Of a stretch of 32,638 bases of DNA, positions 1 through 6,606 are shown in pieces. The stretch spans positions 1-32,638 of the forward strand of contig JBMNUB010000035.1 in the NCBI GenBank assembly GCA_050946055.1, given 5' to 3'. The stretch is from Fimadaptatus sp050946055 (GTDB taxonomy: Bacteria > Bacillota > Clostridia > Christensenellales > Aristaeellaceae). Both the position numbers and the translations under genes were made by a program. A model generated the notes under the pieces. The model did not search any database and was not told where the DNA came from. It worked only from the letters and a program-made list of their open reading frames with translations. How positions within the stretch are numbered: the first letter of the stretch is position 1; every line of letters begins with the position of its first letter.

Positions 1-360
1 AGCGCCAAGCGGTCACGTGCCGCCGCATTCCCCTGCTAACTGCCGCATACATGGGCATGGCTATACGCTAGCCATATGCGTGTACACGACTCGGCAGTCA
101 TGTGCCGCCGCATTCCCCCCGCTCACTGCCGCCTATATGGGCATGGCTATACGCTAGCCATATGCGTGTACACGACTCGGCAGTCATGTGCCGCCGTATT
201 CCCCCGCTCACTGCCGCATGCATGGCTATACGCTAGCCATATGCGTGTACACAACTCGGCGGTCACGTGCCGCCGCATTCCCCTGCTAACTGCCGCATAC
301 ATGGGCATGGCTATACGCTAGCCATATGCGCGTACACAACCCGGCAGTCACGCGCCGCCG
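1..360. repeat. Tandem array of ~79-86 bp repeats (four cores)
   Basis: A conserved core (ATGGCTATACGCTAGCCATA) recurs with its ctat at positions 61, 147, 226 and 311, giving periods of 86, 79 and 85 bp. Each unit carries two short inverted repeats, GGCTA/TAGCC around TACGC and CGGCA/TGCCG around a gtcatg-type loop, so each could form two hairpins as RNA or single-stranded DNA. Bases 9-80 and 259-330 look identical at a distance of 250 bp, which suggests a three-unit higher-order repeat. The array probably continues left of the window. Small open frames across it have no ribosome site and change phase between units, so I treat it as non-coding. Function unknown. Confidence 0.85.
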
Positions 361-503
361 TACTCCCCCTGCTCACTTCCTGCATCTGTGGATAAGGCTC
401 TGCGCAGACAAGCATACTCAAACGCATACCATGCCGCTAATGCGCGCACGTACATCATGTATCACGCTTCACATGAGCTTCGGCATACCTGTTCTCTCCG
501 CAC
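361..503. other. Intergenic, nothing recognised
   Basis: This stretch joins the repeat array to the stop codon of the GH25 gene, which is read from the other strand. No convincing terminator hairpin with a U-run was found for that gene. Confidence 0.4.
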
Positions 504-1868
504 TCACATCGCGTCTCCGCGCGTCCCCGCTTCCGGCTGCACGCGCAGCACTCGCCCGGGCGCGGGCTCGTTGGGCGCGGGCAGGGCATTGTCCGCGCGC
601 AGCCCGGCTACGCTTGCGCCGTATCTTTGCGCTATGCGGGCCAGTGTGTCGCCCGGCTGTGCCACGCAATAGCCCGTGAAGGCGCGCGCGCCGTCGCCAA
701 GCGGCGTGGCATACAGCTTTAGCACCTGCCCGGGATATATCCTGTCGGGATCGGCTATGCCGTTGTCGCGCGCCAGCTGCCGCCATGGCACGCCATAGCG
801 CACGCCTATGCCGCTGAGCGTGTCGCCCGGCTGCACGACGCAGGTATTGTCCAGCGGCCATGGCGCGGTCGTGGGATGCGGCAGCAGCCCTGCGGCGGGT
901 ATGTGCAGCACCTCACCCGGGTATATGCGGTTGGGATTGGATATGTCGTTTGCAGATATGAGCACCCCCAGCGTCACGCCATACTGCTGCGCAATGCCGC
1001 TGAGCGTCTCTCCACTCGACACCACGTGCAGCACTTCACCTCCGCGCGGCACGGCATCGCGCGGCGAGAATATGCGCAGCACCTCGCCCGGATATATGCG
1101 ATTGGGATTGGCTATGCCGTTCCACCCGACAAGCTCCTGCACGGTCACGCCGTACCTCCGCGCTATTCTGCTCAGCGCATCGCCGCGCCGCACGATGTAG
1201 TATATCACGCCGCTGGCATGGTCGCTCTTGGCGGGCTCCTGCGGCTTGGGCGCGTCGGTATCGCCCGTCAGCGCGCCGCGCGTGAACCAGTCCAGATCCA
1301 CACGCGAGGATATTCCGGCCACGCGCCCCATCTCGGAATGCTGAAAGCCCGTCCATTCGCTCCACAGCCGCGCATCTTCGGGGCGCTTTACGCCATAGTT
1401 GGCCACCCACAGCGGATATCTGCCCAGCGGCTCAAGCATGCGTGCGCGCGCTACCCATGCCGAGGCGTATATCATCGGAGTAACGCCGGTCAGTTCCGCC
1501 ACGCGCTCAAGAAACGCCGCGCATATCGCCGTAAATCGCTCCGCACTCAGATTATGCCCATACGGCATATCGCCCACGGGCCGCGCCTGATATGTGCGTC
1601 CGTCAAGCGCGCGCACGAAGTATTCGGCCTGTGCGCGCGCATCCGCCTCATCTAGCGCGGTCATAAAGTGATACATGCCCACGGGTATGCCCGCCGCGCG
1701 CGCGCCCTCATAATTGCGGGCAAAGTCCGGGTCTATTATCGCAGTGCCTTCGGTCGCCTTTATATAGCACAGCTCTATGCCCGCGCCGCGCACCGCGCGC
1801 CAATCAATATCGCCCTGCCAGCGGCTTACGTCTATGCCGCGCATATCTCCCGCTCCGGGTAGCTGCAT
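504..1868 (-). CDS. GH25-like lysozyme domain with four LysM repeats, probably missing a catalytic Glu
   Basis: 454 residues. Residues 10-200 form a GH25 (Cellosyl/Lyc-type muramidase) barrel: GIDVSRWQGDIDW at 11-23 with the conserved Asp13, YIKATEG at 35-41, GMYHF at 64-68, and VDLDWF at 190-195 supplying the late conserved Asp. Four LysM peptidoglycan-binding repeats follow at about 223-266, 279-323, 342-386 and 399-443, each ending in a form of NPNRIYPGEVL. The family normally has Asp-x-Glu near residue 100, where Glu is the acid/base. Here the aligned residues are Asp100-Met-Pro102, so the Glu seems absent. There is no signal peptide, so export would need a non-classical route, cell lysis or a mother-cell role. 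The start is well set by AAAGGAGG 8 nt upstream. The gene stands alone. It could be an active enzyme with a shifted acid residue or a wall-binding pseudoenzyme. Confidence 0.88.
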   Translation of the reverse strand: MQLPGAGDMRGIDVSRWQGDIDWRAVRGAGIELCYIKATEGTAIIDPDFARNYEGARAAGIPVGMYHFMTALDEADARAQAEYFVRALDGRTYQARPVGDMPYGHNLSAERFTAICAAFLERVAELTGVTPMIYASAWVARARMLEPLGRYPLWVANYGVKRPEDARLWSEWTGFQHSEMGRVAGISSRVDLDWFTRGALTGDTDAPKPQEPAKSDHASGVIYYIVRRGDALSRIARRYGVTVQELVGWNGIANPNRIYPGEVLRIFSPRDAVPRGGEVLHVVSSGETLSGIAQQYGVTLGVLISANDISNPNRIYPGEVLHIPAAGLLPHPTTAPWPLDNTCVVQPGDTLSGIGVRYGVPWRQLARDNGIADPDRIYPGQVLKLYATPLGDGARAFTGYCVAQPGDTLARIAQRYGASVAGLRADNALPAPNEPAPGRVLRVQPEAGTRGDAM

Positions 1869-2190
1869 TGTCTTATCCTCCTTTTAAGTGCCTAGGCGAG
1901 TATATGCACATGCGCGGCATTATGTGCGCGCCGCAAGTGAAGGTTCGCGCCGCTGCCCTGCGCAGAGCGGCATGCCATGGCGGGCCGCGCCCGGTGCCTT
2001 AAATACCGCAATCGTCAAATGCAAGCCCGTCGCGCCGCTCTCAGCGCAGGCTCCTATGCATGGCACAATATTGCGCAGAGCTTTGTCATATCTCCCGCTC
2101 CCGTGCGCGCATCTCATGGGCATTTGCGCCCGCGTGTCTGCATTTACGACATGTACATGTGTATGTCGCACGAATTTAGCCCGCGCAGCG
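1869..2190. other. Intergenic region between divergent genes
   Basis: About 320 bp between the GH25 gene (read left) and the metK promoter (read right). I saw no convincing promoter for the GH25 gene, no RNA gene and no repeat. Short open frames here have no ribosome site. Confidence 0.4.
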
Positions 2191-2220
2191 TTGACAGCAT
2201 GCCCATGCGTAATGTATACT
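2191..2220 (+). promoter_or_regulatory. Sigma-A-type promoter of metK
   Basis: TTGACA at 2191-2196 and TATACT at 2215-2220 are separated by 18 bp. They lie about 25 bp upstream of the SAM-I aptamer, so transcription would start just before the riboswitch. Confidence 0.8.
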
Positions 2221-2243
2221 CACCTTACAACCTAACAGAACGG

Positions 2244-2361
2244 ATGCCTTATCCAGAGTGGTCGAGGGACGGGCCCTTTGAAGCCACGGCAACCTGCAGG
2301 CGCGCTTGCGCTGCTACGGTGCCAATTCCCGGGCGCTTTAATTGCGCCGAAGATGAGGCGC
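2244..2361 (+). ncRNA. SAM-I (S-box) riboswitch aptamer
   Basis: The element binds S-adenosylmethionine and switches off the downstream synthetase gene when SAM is plentiful. The conserved core is visible: CAGAGTGGTCGAGGGAC at 2254-2270, GCCCTTTGAAGCCACGGCAA at 2273-2292, and GGTGCCAATTCC at 2318-2329. The closing helix P1 pairs GCCTTATC (2246-2253) with GATGAGGC (2352-2359), with one G-U pair. P4 is GGCGC/GCGCC around an AT-rich loop at about 2332-2349. The order promoter - aptamer - terminator - metK is the classic transcription-attenuation arrangement, in which SAM binding stabilises P1 and lets the following terminator form. Confidence 0.95.
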
Positions 2362-2377
2362 AGCTTGACCCTTGAGT

Positions 2378-2407
2378 GTGCAAGCCGCGCGGCTTGCGCA
2401 CTTTTTT
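2378..2407 (+). terminator. Riboswitch-controlled intrinsic terminator
   Basis: A GC-rich hairpin (GTGCAAGCC against GGCTTGCGCAC, with a 2-nt bulge) at 2378-2401 is followed by six T residues at 2402-2407. It lies 16 bp after P1 of the SAM-I aptamer and 58 bp before the metK start, as expected for the expression platform. Confidence 0.9.
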
Positions 2408-2464
2408 GTCAATATGCCCAACAGGCTTCCGATTCCAACGGGTGAGAACGGAGGAATGTATATT

Positions 2465-3628
2465 ATGAAGAGGCTTTTTACATCCGAATCAGTCACCGAA
2501 GGACATCCCGATAAGGTCTGCGACCAGATCTCCGATGCCGTGCTGGACGCGATACTTGAGAAGGACCCCATGGCGCGCGTCGCCTGCGAATGCTCTACCT
2601 GCACGGGCCTTGTGCTGGTCATGGGCGAGATAACCACCAACTGCTACGTGAACATAGACGAAATAGCCCGCAACACGCTGCGCGAGATAGGCTACGACCG
2701 CGCCAAGTACGGCTTTGACGCCGAATCCTGCGCGGTGCTGACCTCGCTGCACGGCCAGTCCCCCGACATCGCCCAGGGCGTGGACAGCGCGCTGGAGACC
2801 CGCCACACCGACACTCTGGACATAGGCGCGGGCGATCAGGGCATGATGTTCGGCTATGCCTGCGACGAGACCCCCGAGTACATGCCCATGGCGATAGCGC
2901 TGGCGCATCGCGTGACCAAGCGTCTGGCGCAGGTGCGCAAGTCCGGCGAGCTGAGCTATCTCCGCCCCGACGGCAAGGCGCAGATAACCGTGGAGTACGA
3001 TGGCGACACTCCCCGCCGCATAGACACCGTGGTCGTATCCACCCAGCATGCGCCCGAGGTGGACATGGACACTCTGCACCGCGACATAATCGAAAAGGTA
3101 GTAAAGCCCGTGATACCTGCGGGTCTGCTGGACGAGAACACCCGCTACCTCATCAACCCCACCGGCAGGTTCGTAATAGGCGGCCCTGCGGGCGACTCCG
3201 GTCTCACCGGCCGCAAGATAATCGTGGACACCTACGGCGGCTATGCCCATCACGGCGGCGGCGCCTTCTCGGGCAAGGATCCGACCAAGGTTGACCGCTC
3301 TGCGGCATACGCCCTGCGCCATGTGGCCAAGAACCTGGTCGCGGCGGGCGTGGCTAAGAGCATCGAAGTCGGTCTGGCCTACGCTATTGGCGTGGCGCGC
3401 CCGGTATCCATAACCGTGGATGCCTCTGGCTCCGAGTACACCAATGAGCAGATTGCCGACCTGATAGGCCGCGTGTTCGATCTGCGCCCGGCGGCAATAA
3501 TCGAGCGCCTTGGCCTGCGCCGTCCGATATATGCCCAGACCGCCAGCTACGGTCACTTTGGCCGCACCGACGTGGATCTGCCATGGGAGCGCCTGGACTA
3601 CGTGGACGCGATACGCGCCGCGCTCTGA
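2465..3628 (+). CDS. metK: S-adenosylmethionine synthetase
   Basis: 387 residues, the usual length for this cytosolic tetramer, which makes SAM from methionine and ATP. Family signatures are intact: GHPDK at 13-17, the GAGDQG motif near residue 118, and the glycine-rich HHGGGAFSGKDPTKVDRS loop near residue 250. An in-frame ATG at 2456 almost touches the ribosome site. The ATG at 2465 has CGGAGG about 10 nt upstream and gives the canonical MKRLFTSESVTEGHPDK start, so I use it. Regulation is by the SAM-I riboswitch directly upstream. The gene is followed by a hairpin at 3657-3706 and is monocistronic. Confidence 0.97.
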   Translation: MKRLFTSESVTEGHPDKVCDQISDAVLDAILEKDPMARVACECSTCTGLVLVMGEITTNCYVNIDEIARNTLREIGYDRAKYGFDAESCAVLTSLHGQSPDIAQGVDSALETRHTDTLDIGAGDQGMMFGYACDETPEYMPMAIALAHRVTKRLAQVRKSGELSYLRPDGKAQITVEYDGDTPRRIDTVVVSTQHAPEVDMDTLHRDIIEKVVKPVIPAGLLDENTRYLINPTGRFVIGGPAGDSGLTGRKIIVDTYGGYAHHGGGAFSGKDPTKVDRSAAYALRHVAKNLVAAGVAKSIEVGLAYAIGVARPVSITVDASGSEYTNEQIADLIGRVFDLRPAAIIERLGLRRPIYAQTASYGHFGRTDVDLPWERLDYVDAIRAAL

Positions 3629-3656
3629 TAGCCATAACTTCATAGCATAAGCATGT

Positions 3657-3706
3657 TACCGGCGTTCGCCTGAGGCTGCACAAGCCCCGGCGAGCGCCGG
3701 TATTTT
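3657..3706 (+). terminator. Probable terminator of metK
   Basis: CCGGCG and CGCCGG at 3687-3700 form a tight stem followed by TATTTT. The upstream TACCGGCG at 3657-3664 can also pair with CGCCGGTA at 3695-3702 to give a longer alternative hairpin. The T-run is short, so efficiency is uncertain. Confidence 0.6.
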
Positions 3707-3827
3707 GCATGTCCCATCGCCCCGCCCTGAGCATAGCCCATGCTCCGCCGCAGCCTGCAGGTAGGCATCGGCAGGGCAATCCCATGGTATATGGGCGCGT
3801 GTGCATGCCCATACTGGCCTTGTATTG

Positions 3828-4027
3828 GGCGCATGGCGGGCGGCAAGACAGAGGTCATGCTTTCGGCGCATGGCGGCAGCAAGACAGAGGCCATGCTTTC
3901 AGCGCGCGGCGGCGGCAAGGCAGATGGTATGCTTCTGGCGCATGGCGGCGGCAAGACAGAGGGTATGCTTCTGGCGCACGGCGGGCGGCAAGACAGAGGG
4001 TATGCTTTCGGCGCACGGCGGGCGGCG
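3828..4027. repeat. 36/37-bp tandem repeat (minisatellite), five units plus a partial
   Basis: Units begin with a GGCGCATGGCGG-type sequence and end with ATGCTTTC or ATGCTTCT. They start at 3828, 3865, 3901, 3937 and 3973, with a partial sixth from 4010. Lengths are 37, 36, 36, 36 and 37 bp. Units share the inner GGCAAGACAGAGG with a few substitutions. Open frames cross the array on both strands with 12-residue periodicity, but the 37-bp units break the frame and no ribosome site is seen, so it is most likely non-coding. It lies between metK and the ktr promoter. There are no unique spacers, so it is not a CRISPR. Confidence 0.85.
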
Positions 4028-4100
4028 CTCCCATATGAAGGCATCGTTTCCACAATGCAAGTGCCTTGCAGGATAAGCGCCATATTCACGGCATGTGCGC

Positions 4101-4129
4101 TTGTATATTAACATATGCCATGCTATAAT
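4101..4129 (+). promoter_or_regulatory. Promoter of the ktrB-ktrA operon
   Basis: TTGTAT at 4101-4106 and a perfect TATAAT at 4124-4129 are 17 bp apart, with an extended -10 TG at 4121-4122. The leader to the ktrB start is only about 65 nt, too short to hold a c-di-AMP riboswitch. Confidence 0.8.
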
Positions 4130-4199
4130 ATCGTCGCGCGGTATGCAATGCCGCTGCAACGCTGTCTTATATCGGCCTTGAGCCGGAACGGAGGAAAAA

Positions 4200-5579
4200 T
4201 TGAGCGATAACGTCAAGCCGCAGCCACGGCGCTATGTGCGCATACACTGGCGGCCGGTGCAGGTGCTGGTACTGGGCTTTGCGGCGCTGATACTGGCCGG
4301 CGCACTGCTGCTCACGCTGCCCATATCCACGCGCACCGGGCATTCGGTGGGCTTTTACGATGCGCTGTTCACCGCCACGTCGGCAGTGTGCGTTACGGGG
4401 CTGTCGGTAGTGGAGACCGGACAGACCTTCTCTGTATTTGGACAATGCGTGCTGATGCTGCTGATTCAGATGGGCGGTCTGGGCTTTATGACCGTGGCCT
4501 CGCTGATATTCATGATACTGGGCAGGCGCATAACGCTGCGCGAGCGTCTGGTAATACAAGAAGCCATGAACGAAAACAGCTTGAGCGGCCTTGTCAAGCT
4601 CATGCGCTGGGTGCTGCTTATGACAGTGACCGTAGAGGGCGCGGGCGCGCTTTTGCTGGCCACGCGCTTCATACCCGATTACGGGCTGGGCAAGGGGCTG
4701 TTCTTCGGGCTGTTCCACTCGGTGAGCGCGTTTTGCAATGCGGGCTTTGACATACTGGGCGACGGCACTTCCATGATGCGCTATGCCGACGACTGGGTGG
4801 TAAACCTCACGCTTATGGCGCTAATCACCTGCGGCGGCTTGGGCTATGCGGTAATACGCGATGTGATGCTGCACAGGGGACTGCGCGGCACATCGCTGCA
4901 CACGCGCGTGGTGCTGATAAGCACAGCCGTGCTGATAGCGCTTGGCACGGTGCTGTTTGCCGCAATGGAATGGGACAACCCCAACACCATGGCCGCCGAA
5001 GGCCGCACCTGGAGCGACAAGCTGCTCACGTCCATGTTCCAGTCGGTCACCACCCGCACGGCGGGCTTTGCCACGATAGATCAGGAGCAGATGCATTCGT
5101 CCAGCAAGCTGGTGACCACGCTGCTTATGTTCATAGGCGCGTCGCCCGCATCCACCGGCGGCGGCGTAAAGACCACCACCATGGCCGTGCTGTTTGCGGT
5201 AGTGCTGTCGCAGGTGCGCGGCCGCGAGCAGGTGCGCATGGGGCGCAAGGCGCTCTCGCCCGGCCTGACCATGCGTGCGATATCGATATTCCTGATAATG
5301 CTCCTAATGGTGCTGATATCGACCGCCGTGCTGTCGGCCTCCATGTTTGAAACCGAGCCGTTTGACGAGGTGCTGTTTGAGACTACCAGCGCCATAGCCA
5401 CCGTGGGACTGTCCTGCAACATGACGCCTCAGCTCAACTTCGTCTCCCGCATGATAGTGATACTTATGATGTTTGCCGGGCGCGTAGGCCCGCTGTCGCT
5501 GACAATGTCGCTTGCGCGGCAGCAGCTCTGCACCAGCGACCCCGTGCGCTATCCCTATGACAGGATAATGATAGGCTAG
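4200..5579 (+). CDS. ktrB: TrkH/KtrB-family potassium channel subunit
   Basis: 459 residues, an integral membrane potassium-uptake protein of the TrkH/KtrB/HKT family. The family's four pore loops with selectivity-filter glycines are visible: TSAVCVTGL (about residue 60), SAFCNAGF (about 178), TTRTAGF (about 286) and TSAIATVGLS (about 398). It is close in length to KtrB. Start is TTG, supported by CGGAGG 5 nt upstream; no in-frame ATG fits. The ktrA gene starts 24 bp after the stop, so the two are almost certainly co-transcribed from the 4101-4129 promoter. KtrB conducts potassium under control of the cytosolic KtrA ring. Whether this pair is sodium-coupled cannot be told from the sequence. 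Confidence 0.93.
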   Translation: MSDNVKPQPRRYVRIHWRPVQVLVLGFAALILAGALLLTLPISTRTGHSVGFYDALFTATSAVCVTGLSVVETGQTFSVFGQCVLMLLIQMGGLGFMTVASLIFMILGRRITLRERLVIQEAMNENSLSGLVKLMRWVLLMTVTVEGAGALLLATRFIPDYGLGKGLFFGLFHSVSAFCNAGFDILGDGTSMMRYADDWVVNLTLMALITCGGLGYAVIRDVMLHRGLRGTSLHTRVVLISTAVLIALGTVLFAAMEWDNPNTMAAEGRTWSDKLLTSMFQSVTTRTAGFATIDQEQMHSSSKLVTTLLMFIGASPASTGGGVKTTTMAVLFAVVLSQVRGREQVRMGRKALSPGLTMRAISIFLIMLLMVLISTAVLSASMFETEPFDEVLFETTSAIATVGLSCNMTPQLNFVSRMIVILMMFAGRVGPLSLTMSLARQQLCTSDPVRYPYDRIMIG

Positions 5580-5603
5580 ACTGACTGATAGGATGTGTTA
5601 TAT

Positions 5604-6293
5604 ATGGAAAAGCTGCTCAAGAAGATGAAGAAGCAGCCCCAGAACGCAAAGCAGTTCGCCGTGATAGGGCTGGGACAATTCGGCGCGAGCGTGGCCGTGA
5701 CGCTGTACTCTATGGGCTATGATGTACTGGCCGTGGACGTGGATGCCGATCGCATAGACGCGATAAACGGTAAGGTTACTCACGCTGCGCAGGCCGATGC
5801 CACCGACGAGGAGGCGCTGCGCACGCTGGGCCTGCACAACTTCGACGTGGCCATAGTCTCGGTGGGCAATGCCGTGCAGGACAGCATAATGATAACGCTG
5901 CTGCTCAAGGAGATAGGCGTGCCTGAGGTCATAGTCGAGGCACAGACCGACATACACGCCAAGGCGCTGGGCAAGATAGGCGCGGACAAGGTGCTGTTCC
6001 CCGAGCGCGACATGGGGCAGCGCGTGGCGCACAACCTCGCCTCCAGCAACATAATGGACATGATAGAGCTGTCCAGCGACTTTACGCTCATGGAGATAAA
6101 GGCGCTGGACGAATGGGTCGGGCATTCGCTGAGCGAGCTGGCCATGCGCCGCCGCTACGGCATAAACGTTGTGGCCATATTCAACGAGAGCGGCGTGAAC
6201 GCCTCGCCCAAGGCCGAGGACGTGATAGAGGCTACCGACGTGCTGCTGGTAGTGGGCGCCGCCGACCGGGTGAGCGAACTGGCGCGGGCTTAA
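5604..6293 (+). CDS. ktrA: KtrA/TrkA-family potassium gating subunit (RCK)
   Basis: 229 residues, the size of single-unit KtrA rather than the doubled TrkA. An RCK/TrkA_N Rossmann domain begins with VIGLGQFG at 20-27, and an acidic VDVDADR ends the second strand, as in NAD/ATP-binding forms. A TrkA_C domain occupies about the last 80 residues. In other Bacillota this domain can bind c-di-AMP and the Rossmann part binds ATP/ADP to gate KtrB; that is family knowledge, not shown here. ATG at 5604 is preferred over GTG at 5595 because AGGA lies about 10 nt upstream of the ATG. All 16 isoleucine codons I read in this gene are ATA. Confidence 0.93.
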   Translation: MEKLLKKMKKQPQNAKQFAVIGLGQFGASVAVTLYSMGYDVLAVDVDADRIDAINGKVTHAAQADATDEEALRTLGLHNFDVAIVSVGNAVQDSIMITLLLKEIGVPEVIVEAQTDIHAKALGKIGADKVLFPERDMGQRVAHNLASSNIMDMIELSSDFTLMEIKALDEWVGHSLSELAMRRRYGINVVAIFNESGVNASPKAEDVIEATDVLLVVGAADRVSELARA

Positions 6294-6510
6294 GTAAGCG
6301 CAGCATGTACCGGCTAATGAAGCGCTGTTACCACAGATGACTTCGGGCGCAACCCTGTCGCCCCTGAAATGAGAGCTGTCACCGAAGGTAACTGAGTGGG
6401 CAACCCCGCCGCGATTAACGCAACCTCGCGTGTGCCAAGGCGGGCGGCGCATCGTTCACCGCATGGCCGCATTCATCAAGCCCCAAACTTCCACCGCAAA
6501 TCACAAAACG
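6294..6510. other. Intergenic region with a folded element of unknown class
   Basis: GTTACC (6327-6332) can pair with GGTAAC (6387-6392), and CTTCGG (6341-6346) with CCGAAG (6382-6387). Inside, GGGCG (6345-6349) faces CGCCC (6359-6363). A second GGG-caa-CCC segment follows at about 6398-6410. The folding works on either strand. It matches no riboswitch consensus I know. It may be a structured RNA at the 3' end of ktrA or one copy of a dispersed palindromic repeat. Confidence 0.5.
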
Positions 6511-6555
6511 AATGGGTCTGCCGCATGAGCTAATCTCCGCGGCAGACCCATTTTC
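6511..6555. terminator. Bidirectional terminator between ktrA and the GH3 gene
   Basis: AATGGGTCTGCCGC at 6511-6524 pairs perfectly with GCGGCAGACCCATT at 6539-6552, with a 14-nt loop. The + strand continues with T residues. On the - strand the stem is followed by CGTTTTG. Convergent ktrA and GH3 transcription units meet here. Confidence 0.8.
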
Positions 6556-6606
6556 ATCGTCATCGCATAATCGCGGCGCGCATTGTCGCACTCGCGTCAT
6601 GCAGCA

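Noticed and set aside
76..321. Small open frame across the tandem repeats at the left edge
   Set aside because: No ribosome site, repeat units shift the frame, and the residues show no family pattern.
2489..3643. Long open frame antisense to metK
   Set aside because: It is a product of high GC and codon bias: no ribosome site, no family features, and it lies wholly over a clear metK gene. The same holds for long frames opposite the GH3 gene (7273-8871), the fucosidase (18840-20198) and the esterase (21528-23144).
3828..4027. Possible CRISPR array
   Set aside because: Units abut directly without unique spacers, and no cas gene is present.
3640..4089. 149-residue frame with 12-residue Pro/Arg/Ser repeats over the minisatellite
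   Set aside because: No ribosome site precedes it, 37-bp units disturb the periodicity, and other frames on both strands are equally open.
6315..6425. c-di-AMP (ydaO-type) riboswitch linked to the potassium genes
   Set aside because: The element is downstream, not upstream, of ktrBA, and the conserved aptamer segments were not found.
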